From the NCBI GenBank assembly GCA_002451755.1, contig DKDF01000061.1, positions 24,637 to 40,283 on the forward strand: a stretch of DNA of 15,647 nucleotides, given 5' to 3'. The stretch is from Ruminococcaceae bacterium UBA6855 (GTDB lineage: Bacteria > Bacillota > Clostridia > Oscillospirales > Acutalibacteraceae). Made by a program: the position numbers and the translations under genes. The notes beneath the pieces are model-generated. The model was not told the origin of the DNA. It was given only the letters and a program-made list of their open reading frames with translations, and searched no databases. Of this stretch, positions 6,738 through 12,996 are shown piece by piece; position 1 is the first letter of the stretch; each line of letters begins with the position of its first letter.

Positions 6738-7601
6738 ATGTTAGTTTCCGCAGCACAGATGCTCAAAGATGCAAAGGCCGGCAAATATGCGGTCGGTCAG
6801 TTCAATATCAACAACCTTGAGTGGACAAAGGCAATCCTTCTCACCGCTCAGGAGCTCAACTCCCCCGTTATCCTCGGCGTGTCCGAAGGCGCAGGCAAGT
6901 ATATGTGCGGCTTCACGACCGTTGTCGGCATGGTCAACGGCATGATAAACGAGCTGGGAATCACCGTTCCCGTCGCTCTTCACCTCGACCACGGCACCTA
7001 TGAAGGCGCTTTCAAGTGCATCGAGGCAGGCTTCTCCTCCGTCATGTTCGACGGCTCTCACTACGACATTGAGGAGAACATCGCAAAGACCAAGGAGATA
7101 ATCGCTCTCGCTCACTCGAAGGGCATTTCCGTTGAAGCCGAAGTCGGCGCCATCGGCGGCGAAGAGGACGGCGTTATCGGCGGCGGCGAAGTCGCTGACC
7201 CCGAGGAGTGCAAGATGATCGCTGATCTCGGCGTCGATATGCTCGCAGCGGGCATCGGCAACATCCACGGCAAATATCCCGCAAACTGGAAGGGTCTGAG
7301 ATTCGACGTTCTCGCGAAGATTCAGGAGCTCACCGGCGAGATGCCCCTCGTTCTCCACGGCGGCACAGGCATCCCCGCAGACATGATAAAGGAAGCTATC
7401 TCCCTCGGCGTTTCCAAGATCAACGTCAACACCGAGTGCCAGCTCGCTTTCGCTGACGCTACCAGAAAGTACATCGAGGCAGGCAAGGATCTCGAGGGCA
7501 AGGGCTTCGATCCCAGAAAGCTTCTCGCACCCGGCTTCGAGGCTATCAAGGCTACCGTCAAAGAGAAGATGGAGCTGTTCGGATCGGTCAACAAGGCATA
7601 A
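6738..7601 (+). CDS. fba: Class II fructose-1,6-bisphosphate aldolase
   Basis: This zinc-dependent aldolase cleaves fructose-1,6-bisphosphate to dihydroxyacetone phosphate and glyceraldehyde-3-phosphate in glycolysis and runs the reverse in gluconeogenesis. The 287-residue product resembles Bacillus FbaA closely (MLVSAAQMLKDAKAGKYAVG near the start, VILGVSEGAGKYM, DPRKLLAPG near the end). LHLDHG (81-86) holds the catalytic D84 and zinc ligand H85; further ligands are H177 in IGNIHGKYP and H207 in VLHGGTGIP; KINVNTE (227-233) binds phosphate. A tagatose-bisphosphate aldolase is the main alternative but fits less well. AGGAGG at 6724-6729 lies 8 bases before the ATG. Codon use is highly biased, as expected of an abundant enzyme. 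It has its own promoter and terminator. Confidence 0.93.
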   Translation: MLVSAAQMLKDAKAGKYAVGQFNINNLEWTKAILLTAQELNSPVILGVSEGAGKYMCGFTTVVGMVNGMINELGITVPVALHLDHGTYEGAFKCIEAGFSSVMFDGSHYDIEENIAKTKEIIALAHSKGISVEAEVGAIGGEEDGVIGGGEVADPEECKMIADLGVDMLAAGIGNIHGKYPANWKGLRFDVLAKIQELTGEMPLVLHGGTGIPADMIKEAISLGVSKINVNTECQLAFADATRKYIEAGKDLEGKGFDPRKLLAPGFEAIKATVKEKMELFGSVNKA

Positions 7602-7623
7602 GAAAAGCTTTAAAAAAACAATT

Positions 7624-7655
7624 TACCGGCAGAGTAAAATCTGCCGGTATTTTTC
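7624..7655 (+). terminator. Intrinsic terminator of fba
   Basis: TACCGGCAGA (7624-7633) and TCTGCCGGTA (7640-7649) form a perfect 10-bp stem with a 6-base loop, followed by TTTTTC. It lies 22 bases after the aldolase stop. An A-rich stretch on the 5' side means it may also work in reverse. Confidence 0.88.
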
Positions 7656-7672
7656 ATTTGGGGAACAGATAA

Positions 7673-7705
7673 AAATACCGCCGGCGGAGATAGTCGGCGG
7701 TATTT
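7673..7705 (-). terminator. Intrinsic terminator of the minus-strand SHOCT operon
   Basis: AAATACCGCCG (7673-7683) and CGGCGGTATTT (7695-7705) form a perfect 11-bp stem with an 11-base loop. Read on the minus strand the stem is followed by TTATCTG after a run of T. It sits 19 bases past the stop of the minus-strand gene and faces the fba terminator, giving a clean convergent boundary. Confidence 0.8.
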
Positions 7706-7724
7706 GCATACACAGATAAAGTTA

Positions 7725-8504
7725 TTAAAGCTTTTCCAACAGCTTCTGACGCTGTTCGTCATACTGCTCCTTGCTGAGTGTCCCTGCGGAAAGTTCGGCG
7801 TTGAGCTGTTTGAGCTGTTCTTCGATGCTCGATCCGAGACTGAACGCCTTGAAGAGCAAGAGTGCATCTGCGGCAATGGTGATTATCGGGAGAACGAAGA
7901 CTGCGATTCTCAACCAAAGCTCATTTATATCTTCAAACTCTGACAAGTCCACTGCGATATCTGTAATTTCTCCTATAAAATCACTATTACTCTGTATCCA
8001 TTGAATACATGGAAATACTAAAAACAGCACACACATCACTTTAAACAACTTATATTTACCATTTTTGAGGAAATATAAACCTGCGGGTAAAGCGGCAATT
8101 GGCAACATCGAAAACAGGAAAACCATAAAATCCTCTATATCCGGAGAGCTAAAGGAAAAAACCTCGCTGCGAATCAGCTGATATATTCCCAACACTGTCT
8201 CAGCCAACACAAAAATTTTAAAGAGTTTATATGCATCAGCCTTTTTGTCCTCACCTTTCACATATATGTATATGCTCACCCCAAGAGGCAATCCATAAGC
8301 AATAATCGAATTTATTACACCTTCTATTACATTTTGTGTAATATCATATATGTCATCGGATTTATAATAAGGGTCTTCATAATATTCGGTGTATTTTACA
8401 GCTGCCGAGCCAATTTGACTAATCAAAACTATAACTGCCGCAACAGCAAGTAAAATACAAATCAATTTCATTTTATCTGCATGATAGTTTAATCTTTTAT
8501 TCAC
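7725..8504 (-). CDS. Six-helix membrane protein with C-terminal SHOCT-like motif, function unknown
   Basis: This 259-residue protein is not one I recognise by overall family. About six hydrophobic segments are visible, near residues 13-34, 61-82, 95-112, 126-146, 153-170 and 198-218. The tail, about 228-259 (EEQLKQLNAELSAGTLSKEQYDEQRQKLLEKL in two parts: EEQLKQLNAEL, then SAGTLSKEQYDEQRQKLLEK), follows the SHOCT pattern: a short helix, G-x-[IL]-[ST]-x-E-[QE]-[YF], and a second helix. SHOCT tails are thought to mediate oligomerisation, but their role is poorly known. The GTG start at 8504 follows AGGGGAA inside the end of the upstream gene, with only 3 bases between the genes, so the pair is an operon. 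An alternative ATG start at residue 12 would keep TM1. Its AT-rich, irregular codon use differs from the metabolic genes around it. Confidence 0.75.
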   Translation of the reverse strand: MNKRLNYHADKMKLICILLAVAAVIVLISQIGSAAVKYTEYYEDPYYKSDDIYDITQNVIEGVINSIIAYGLPLGVSIYIYVKGEDKKADAYKLFKIFVLAETVLGIYQLIRSEVFSFSSPDIEDFMVFLFSMLPIAALPAGLYFLKNGKYKLFKVMCVLFLVFPCIQWIQSNSDFIGEITDIAVDLSEFEDINELWLRIAVFVLPIITIAADALLLFKAFSLGSSIEEQLKQLNAELSAGTLSKEQYDEQRQKLLEKL

Positions 8505-8507
8505 TTC

Positions 8508-9140
8508 TTATTCCCCTCTCTTGATTTCTCTAAGATATTCCTCTTCTGTTATGAGTCCCTGATCTTTTAACCGTTTAAGCTCTGTCTTTCTCTTACTTTT
8601 ATCTGTTTCTTTATTATTACCTGCATCTAAATCACTTTCCGATTTTGTGCTCACGGAATCCGAATTTGCCTTTTCCTGATATTCTTCTTCGGTTATAAGC
8701 CCCTGTTCTTTTAAGCGGTCGAGCTCAGCTTTTTTCCTGTCTGTATCACTACTTTCTTTCATTTTTGTCCATAAGCTTTGCTTTTTATTGCCACTGTTTA
8801 CACCAAAAATCACCTCTGAAGCACCAACTGTTCCTGCACTCTCCAGAGAAATCTTTCCTGCTGTGATAGTACTGTTTTCCACAAGCTCACCAAAGGCATA
8901 TATCGGAAGATTCGTCACATATGCCACGAACGGAGCAAGTAATGCCGTAAACATACCGCCAATACAAAGCCCCCACAAATCTTCACTATATATAATTCCG
9001 GCAAAAAACATAACAATTCCGCCTATAAATAAAACAACGGTATCAAACCACATAAAATTTTGAGCTATTCTTTTTATTTTCCCTCCAACATTCTTTTCAC
9101 TGCTGTACCTAAATCCGCCAAAAAATTTTTCTTTCAACAC
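8508..9140 (-). CDS. Two-helix membrane protein with two tandem SHOCT-like motifs, function unknown
   Basis: In this 210-residue protein residues 11-30 (RYSSEKNVGGKIKRIAQNFM) precede two transmembrane segments, about 30-51 and 56-78, followed by YAFGELVENS (81-90), a phrase I associate with small clostridial membrane proteins that often carry a zinc ribbon or SHOCT. The cytoplasmic tail holds two near-identical SHOCT-like motifs: ELDRLKEQGLITEEEYQEKA (about 139-158) and ELKRLKDQGLITEEEYLREI (about 187-206), joined by a Ser/Asp/Lys-rich linker. The GTG start at 9140 is supported by AGGAGG (9148-9153 on the minus strand) at 7 bases. It is first in an operon with the six-helix protein and is driven by a promoter with TTGACA and TATTAT boxes divergent from the XRE gene. 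Function is unknown; a membrane stress or envelope role is only a guess. Confidence 0.78.
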   Translation of the reverse strand: MLKEKFFGGFRYSSEKNVGGKIKRIAQNFMWFDTVVLFIGGIVMFFAGIIYSEDLWGLCIGGMFTALLAPFVAYVTNLPIYAFGELVENSTITAGKISLESAGTVGASEVIFGVNSGNKKQSLWTKMKESSDTDRKKAELDRLKEQGLITEEEYQEKANSDSVSTKSESDLDAGNNKETDKSKRKTELKRLKDQGLITEEEYLREIKRGE

Positions 9141-9190
9141 CCAAAATCCTCCTCTGTGTATTTCTAACCATATACGGTTAGTTTCGCTTT

Positions 9191-9219
9191 ATAATAAACC
9201 ACATATGATTAATTGTCAA
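9191..9219 (-). promoter_or_regulatory. Promoter of the minus-strand SHOCT operon
   Basis: On the minus strand TTGACA (9219-9214) and TATTAT (9196-9191) are separated by exactly 17 bases, a near-consensus sigma-A promoter. The second operator-like site fills most of the spacer, so a bound repressor would block polymerase. Confidence 0.8.
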
Positions 9220-9241
9220 GTAAATACTAATCACATATGAT
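9213..9241 (+). promoter_or_regulatory. Promoter of the XRE regulator gene
   Basis: TTGTCA (9213-9218) and TATGAT (9236-9241) are separated by 17 bases. The -35 overlaps that of the divergent promoter by five bases, and the third operator-like site covers the -10, which fits autorepression. TACAAT at 9241-9246 is an alternative -10 without a matching -35. Confidence 0.6.
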
Positions 9242-9280
9242 ACAATTCAGCAAAACTGACAAAAGAGGGCTGCTGAAATT

Positions 9281-9505
9281 ATGCAAAAATACTATTATCA
9301 GAGACTGCGCGACATCCGCGAGGATCGGGAAAAGACGCAAAAGGAAATTGCTCAAGTCCTCAACACGACCTATCAGTATTACAGTGCATACGAGCGCGGC
9401 ATAAGAGATCTGCCGAGCCATCACCTGCGCACGCTTGCGGAATACTACAATATTTCCGCCGACTATCTTCTCGGGCTCATCGACGAACCGAAGGCTCTGA
9501 AATAA
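9281..9505 (+). CDS. XRE-family helix-turn-helix regulator (Cro/cI type)
   Basis: This 74-residue protein is almost entirely one Cro/cI-type HTH domain: helices begin at YQRLRDIREDREKTQKEIAQ, with TQKEIAQVLNTTYQYYSAYERG (about 19-40) as the helix-turn-helix and LAEYYNISADYLLGLIDEP (about 52-70) as the closing helices. There is no sensor or dimerisation domain, as in small phage-like or toxin-operon repressors and many stand-alone clostridial regulators. The start is ATG at 9281 with GAGGG at 9265-9269. It is divergent from the SHOCT membrane operon, with three operator-like repeats between, so it probably represses both itself and that operon. No clear terminator follows before the GH35 promoter 33 bases later. 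Family assignment is firm; its targets are inferred. Confidence 0.9.
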   Translation: MQKYYYQRLRDIREDREKTQKEIAQVLNTTYQYYSAYERGIRDLPSHHLRTLAEYYNISADYLLGLIDEPKALK

Positions 9506-9537
9506 AAATTTTTAACGCCGGCTGTGCTGCTGTTTTA

Positions 9538-9566
9538 TTGACTGCACATCGGCGGTATTGTATAAT
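9538..9566 (+). promoter_or_regulatory. Promoter of the beta-galactosidase gene
   Basis: TTGACT (9538-9543) and TATAAT (9561-9566) are separated by 17 bases, 33 bases ahead of the ATG. No obvious catabolite or repressor palindrome overlaps it. Confidence 0.8.
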
Positions 9567-9598
9567 CAACTAAAAAGCCCAAGGGGGAACAGAATTAA

Positions 9599-11341
9599 AT
9601 GCTCACTATAAAAGACGGCGAGTTCAAAATGGACGGCAAGAGCTTCCGCATATATTCCGGCTCGATGCACTATTTCCGCATCATGCCCGAATACTGGGAG
9701 GACAGGCTCAGAAAGCTCAAGGCGGCGGGTTTCAACACGGTTGAAACATATGTCTGCTGGAACATGCACGAGCCTAAGAAGGGCGAATTTGACTTCACCA
9801 GCAGGTTCGACATCAGGCGTTTTATCAAGACGGCGCAGGAGGTCGGGCTCTATGCGATAGTCAGACCGGGTCCGTATATCTGCGCGGAGTGGGACTTCGG
9901 CGGACTGCCTGCATGGCTGCTCAAGGACAGAAACATGCGCCTGCGCTGCGCCTATCCCGAATATTTGCAGCACGTTTCGGACTTCTATCACAGGCTGTTT
10001 GAGGAGATCGGCGATCTTCAGCAGAGCGAGGGCGGCAACATAATCGCGATGCAGATCGAGAACGAATACGGCAGCTACGGCAACGACAAGGAGTATCTCA
10101 GATATATCGAAAAGCTGATGCTCGACTGCGGCGCAAAAGTTATGCTCTTCACCTCCGACGGCGATGACAACAGCATGCTCTCCGGCGGCACGCTCCCCGA
10201 TGTGTTCAAGACGCTGAACTTCGGTTCGCGTGCGTCCGAGATATTCAACGCCATGGACAGATTCCATGAGAACACCCCGAAGATGTGCACCGAGTTCTGG
10301 TGCGGCTGGTTCGACCACTGGGGCGAGGAACATCACACGCGTGGCTCGGACAGCGTTGCGGGCGAAATTAAAGATTTTCTTGACATCGACGCGAGCTTCA
10401 ATTTCTACATGTTCCACGGCGGCACGAACTTCGGCTTCACTGCCGGAGCGAACTGCTACGAAGAATATCAGCCGACGGTCACGAGCTACGACTACTGCGC
10501 ACTGCTGACAGAATGGGGCGACTACACGCCCGCTTACTATGCAGTCAGAGAGCTTCTGCTCAAGGCTCAGAACCTGCCCGAGACCGAGCTTCCCGCATCG
10601 CCGGAGCTCCAGACGATAGGCAAAGTCGAGCTTGACGAGAGCACGTCGCTCATAAGCAACTTCGACAATCTTGGCGAGCACCACCGCGTTCCCCTGCCCG
10701 AGAGCATGGAATATTTCGGTCAGAACAGCGGCATGATCTATTACGAGACGAGACTCGAGCAGATATATAACCCGCACGAGCTGCGCGTTGCGAATGTCCA
10801 CGACACCGCATACATTTATATAGACGGCGAGCACAAGGCGACTATTGACCGCCGCGACGAGAACAAAGTCAAGGGCTACGACACATTCAAATTCGACGGC
10901 TGCACGGACGGCTGCACGATAGGCGTATTGGTTGACGCGATGGGACGAGTGAACTACGGCGAGCACCTCTACGACCGCAAGGGCATTGATGCCATCCGCT
11001 ACGGCAACCAGAATCTCATGGGCTACGATGTTGTCACGCTCCCGCTCGACAACCCCGAGAAGATAGACTTTTCGCTCGAGGGCGGCAAGTATCCCCTCTT
11101 CATGCGCGGGCACTTCAAGGCGCAGAGCCAAAAGGACTGCTTCGTTCACCTCGACGGATTCAAGAAGGGCTGCGTATACATAAACGGCTTCAACATCGGG
11201 CGCTACTGGGAGATAGGCCCCCAGCGCGCGCTGTACATCCCCGGAGTCCTGCTCAAGGACGAGAATGAGATAATCATCCTCGAGCTTGAGGGCTGCGAGA
11301 AGGCGGAGGTCGAGATAACCGCCGAGCCGGATTTGGGATAA
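9599..11341 (+). CDS. Beta-galactosidase, glycoside hydrolase family 35
   Basis: GH35 enzymes release terminal beta-linked galactose with retention of configuration. The 580-residue protein has the family signature GPYICAEWDFGGLPAWLL (91-108), the acid/base E156 in QIENEYGSYG, and the nucleophile E232 in CTEFWCGWFDHWG, matched by analogy with human GLB1. The TIM barrel covers about residues 1-320 and includes FHGGTNFGFTAGANC; the C-terminal beta-sandwich region (to 580) carries GCVYINGFNIGRYWEIGPQ. There is no signal peptide, so it probably acts in the cytoplasm on imported galactosides. AGGGGGA at 9582-9588 precedes the ATG by 10 bases. It stands alone, with no adjacent sugar transporter, under a near-consensus promoter. 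The natural substrate (lactose, galacto-oligosaccharides or glycan-derived galactose) cannot be told from sequence. Confidence 0.94.
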   Translation: MLTIKDGEFKMDGKSFRIYSGSMHYFRIMPEYWEDRLRKLKAAGFNTVETYVCWNMHEPKKGEFDFTSRFDIRRFIKTAQEVGLYAIVRPGPYICAEWDFGGLPAWLLKDRNMRLRCAYPEYLQHVSDFYHRLFEEIGDLQQSEGGNIIAMQIENEYGSYGNDKEYLRYIEKLMLDCGAKVMLFTSDGDDNSMLSGGTLPDVFKTLNFGSRASEIFNAMDRFHENTPKMCTEFWCGWFDHWGEEHHTRGSDSVAGEIKDFLDIDASFNFYMFHGGTNFGFTAGANCYEEYQPTVTSYDYCALLTEWGDYTPAYYAVRELLLKAQNLPETELPASPELQTIGKVELDESTSLISNFDNLGEHHRVPLPESMEYFGQNSGMIYYETRLEQIYNPHELRVANVHDTAYIYIDGEHKATIDRRDENKVKGYDTFKFDGCTDGCTIGVLVDAMGRVNYGEHLYDRKGIDAIRYGNQNLMGYDVVTLPLDNPEKIDFSLEGGKYPLFMRGHFKAQSQKDCFVHLDGFKKGCVYINGFNIGRYWEIGPQRALYIPGVLLKDENEIIILELEGCEKAEVEITAEPDLG

Positions 11342-11363
11342 AAAACATATACAAAGCACAAAG

Positions 11364-11396
11364 CCCCGGGCTGTTAATACAGTTCGGGGTCAGTTT
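11364..11396 (+). terminator. Terminator-like hairpin after GH35; 33-bp direct repeat, copy A
   Basis: CCCCGGGCTGT-taat-ACAGTTCGGGG can form an 11-bp RNA stem including two G-U pairs, starting 22 bases after the GH35 stop. The tail CAGTTTGTAG is only mildly U-rich. The 33 bases 11364-11396 recur exactly at 11629-11661 in the same orientation. Confidence 0.6.
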
Positions 11397-11538
11397 GTAG
11401 AAAAAAACATTTTTGAAGGCTTTACAGGAATCAAAGCCCCATTTGCGTAAACGGAGGTGCGCGGAGTGCCGGAGGGAATTGTTTTGAATAAGCTGCAATT
11501 TTCTTGAAATTGTCGGATATTTTGAACTTTCGCACAAC
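11397..11538. other. Gene-free stretch between the two direct repeats
   Basis: No convincing gene is visible. A small inverted repeat, GGCTTT (11418-11423) with AAAGCC (11433-11438), is present. The open minus-strand frame across this region gives a low-complexity product running through both repeat elements and looks spurious. Together with the flanking repeats, the whole gap 11342-11674 appears to be a repeat-rich spacer. Confidence 0.5.
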
Positions 11539-11588
11539 AACCCCTCAGTCACGGCGAAGCCGTGACTGCTCCCCTTACACAGGTGAGC
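11539..11588. repeat. REP-like double palindrome, copy 2
   Basis: It begins AACCCCTCAG as copy 1 does, then has the perfect 8-bp inverted repeat GTCACGGC-gaa-GCCGTGAC (11548-11566), followed by GCTCCCCTT and a decayed partner AGGTGAGC. The stem bases differ from copy 1 (11-53) while pairing is kept, which points to selection or to repeated spread of hairpin variants rather than one fixed sequence. Confidence 0.7.
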
Positions 11589-11628
11589 CTTGAGACCGTG
11601 CAATAATAGACTTTTTCGACAGACAAAA

Positions 11629-11661
11629 CCCCGGGCTGTTAATACAGTTCGGGGTCAGTTT
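11629..11661 (-). terminator. Terminator-like hairpin after the M28 peptidase; 33-bp direct repeat, copy B
   Basis: This is identical to 11364-11396. On the minus strand it lies 13 bases past the peptidase stop codon and is followed by TTTTGTCTGTC, so it can end that transcript, although two A-C mismatches weaken the stem in this direction. Confidence 0.6.
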
Positions 11662-11674
11662 ATTTCAGATAAAT

Positions 11675-12916
11675 TTACTGCTTTGCGCCGTTATCGAACA
11701 TCTCGAGAGCCTTGACGCTGATCGCGAAGCAATCGGCGAGACCCTGCTCGTTCATGTTGTCATAGGTGTCTCTTCTGGTGTGATAGTAATCCTCAAGCTT
11801 ATGGTTGAGTCCGGTGACGCCTGTCGCTCTGAAGCCCGCCTGCGCGAACGCTGCGGAGTCTGTAGCGCCGCCGAGAGGCGGAACCCAGCCCTTTTTGCAG
11901 GAGATATCAAGCTCCTTAGCCGCCTCCATGAACAGGTCGGAGACATCTTTATCCGCCTTGACCGTACCGTTGAGGTCGCGGTAGTTGGTCATGAGATACT
12001 TGGGATCGTGAATCGTATCATAAGAGAAGATGAAGGTCGGGACATCGTCGAACTCGCCCTTATGAGCCGCGCACCACGCCTTTGCGCCGCGCAGACCCGC
12101 TTCCTCGGAGCCGGTGAGGATAACGCCGACTTCGGTGTTTTCAAACTCGATGCCCTCTTCCTTGAGAGCCTTGAGGATAGCTATGCCCATATAGCAGCCG
12201 GAGAGGTTGTCGTTCGCGCCGTCAACGATGCGGTTCTCATTCCACATCCAGTAAAGACCGATAAGGAACGGGACGAACACAAGGCCGATGAGGCGAAGAA
12301 GTCCGAGAGTCTCGTCTGCGTCGAACGGGACATACTCGAGCCCGTTCTTTGCTATAAGCATTATGGAAAGGACAAGATAATAGACAGCGCCGATGCCGCA
12401 GATTATCGCGTGAGCCTCGAATCCGACACCGCCGAGCTTATAGTTGACAGGCCACTCCCAGGCGGCATCCGGATGACCATTGAAGAATATGCGGCGCTTG
12501 ACTTCGCCCTTGCAGCTCTTGACTGCGGTGACATTATGTCCGGTCTTTTCGGGGAAGAAGCGGTCGATAAACTTCTTATAGAGTCCGAACTGCATAAAGA
12601 CTATAAGCAGACCGAGGACGATAAGAATTATCGAGACGAGCGGATAGAAAAACGAAATGGCTACCGCCGCGAGGACGAAGGTAATCGTGAAATATATCCA
12701 GCCGAAGAACGAACCGGGATTCTCTTTGAACGACTCGACGTCGGCTCTCTCGCATCCGCACTCGTTTTTCAGCACGTCCGCCATATACTCACATGCCTGC
12801 TGCTCGCCCTTGGAGCCGGGGTCGCGTTTTTCGAAGTCCTTGCATATGTGGGTTATCTCGCTCACCATATACTCGGCCGCTTCTTTCTTCTTGTCAATGA
12901 CTGACTGAAGATTCAT
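11675..12916 (-). CDS. Membrane-inserted M28-family zinc metallopeptidase (paralog 1)
   Basis: M28 enzymes are two-zinc aminopeptidases or carboxypeptidases. In this 413-residue protein the expected ligands are visible: H148 and D150 in FNGHPDAAW, D236 in GANDNLSG, E271/E272 in GSEEAGLRG (base and ligand), D300 in FSYDT, and H379 in DYYHTRRDT. Unusually, hydrophobic helices interrupt the domain: about 71-90 and 93-110 before the first ligand, and about 168-188 and 204-225 between H148 and D236. Even numbers of crossings would keep all ligands on one side of the membrane. No signal peptide is seen. AAGGAGG (minus strand, about 12926-12931) precedes the ATG. It follows a paralog by 80 bases in the same direction and is probably cotranscribed. 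The substrate is unknown. Confidence 0.85.
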   Translation of the reverse strand: MNLQSVIDKKKEAAEYMVSEITHICKDFEKRDPGSKGEQQACEYMADVLKNECGCERADVESFKENPGSFFGWIYFTITFVLAAVAISFFYPLVSIILIVLGLLIVFMQFGLYKKFIDRFFPEKTGHNVTAVKSCKGEVKRRIFFNGHPDAAWEWPVNYKLGGVGFEAHAIICGIGAVYYLVLSIMLIAKNGLEYVPFDADETLGLLRLIGLVFVPFLIGLYWMWNENRIVDGANDNLSGCYMGIAILKALKEEGIEFENTEVGVILTGSEEAGLRGAKAWCAAHKGEFDDVPTFIFSYDTIHDPKYLMTNYRDLNGTVKADKDVSDLFMEAAKELDISCKKGWVPPLGGATDSAAFAQAGFRATGVTGLNHKLEDYYHTRRDTYDNMNEQGLADCFAISVKALEMFDNGAKQ

Positions 12917-12996
12917 TTTTATTACCTCCTTGAATATAAGTCAAGCGACCGCCCGAAACCGCAAATACGGTTCGCGGCAGCCGCTCAAAACACTTT

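Larger units (their letters stand above)
9167..9241. promoter_or_regulatory. Three phased operator-like sites in the divergent intergenic region
   Basis: Three 12-base sites read ACCATATACGGT (9167-9178), ACCACATATGAT (9198-9209) and ATCACATATGAT (9230-9241). The last two share CACATATGAT exactly. The third is an inverted repeat, ATCA-CATA-TGAT. Site 1 lies within the longer near-palindrome TAACCATATACGGTTA. Start-to-start spacings are 31 and 32 bases, about three helical turns, so bound proteins would sit on one face of the DNA. The adjacent XRE protein is the obvious candidate ligand (inference). Confidence 0.6.

Noticed and set aside
9281..9505. XRE gene as the antitoxin of a toxin-antitoxin pair
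   Set aside because: No toxin-like gene is adjacent; the divergent partners are multi-pass membrane proteins without toxin hallmarks.
9566..11359. Long open frame on the minus strand opposite the GH35 gene
   Set aside because: It mirrors a strongly supported GH35 coding region. The translation is low-complexity (Val/Ala/Glu-rich) with no recognisable motif and no ribosome site; it arises from codon bias in the real gene.
11274..11603. Minus-strand open frame across the repeat zone after GH35
   Set aside because: It runs through a terminator-like repeat, a REP-like palindrome and the end of GH35, has no convincing ribosome site, and its product reflects repeat sequence.
12957..12984. Short inverted repeats between the two M28 peptidase genes
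   Set aside because: AACCG/CGGTT and GCGG/CCGC stems are 4-5 bp with no U-run; chance is likely and the genes are probably one transcript.
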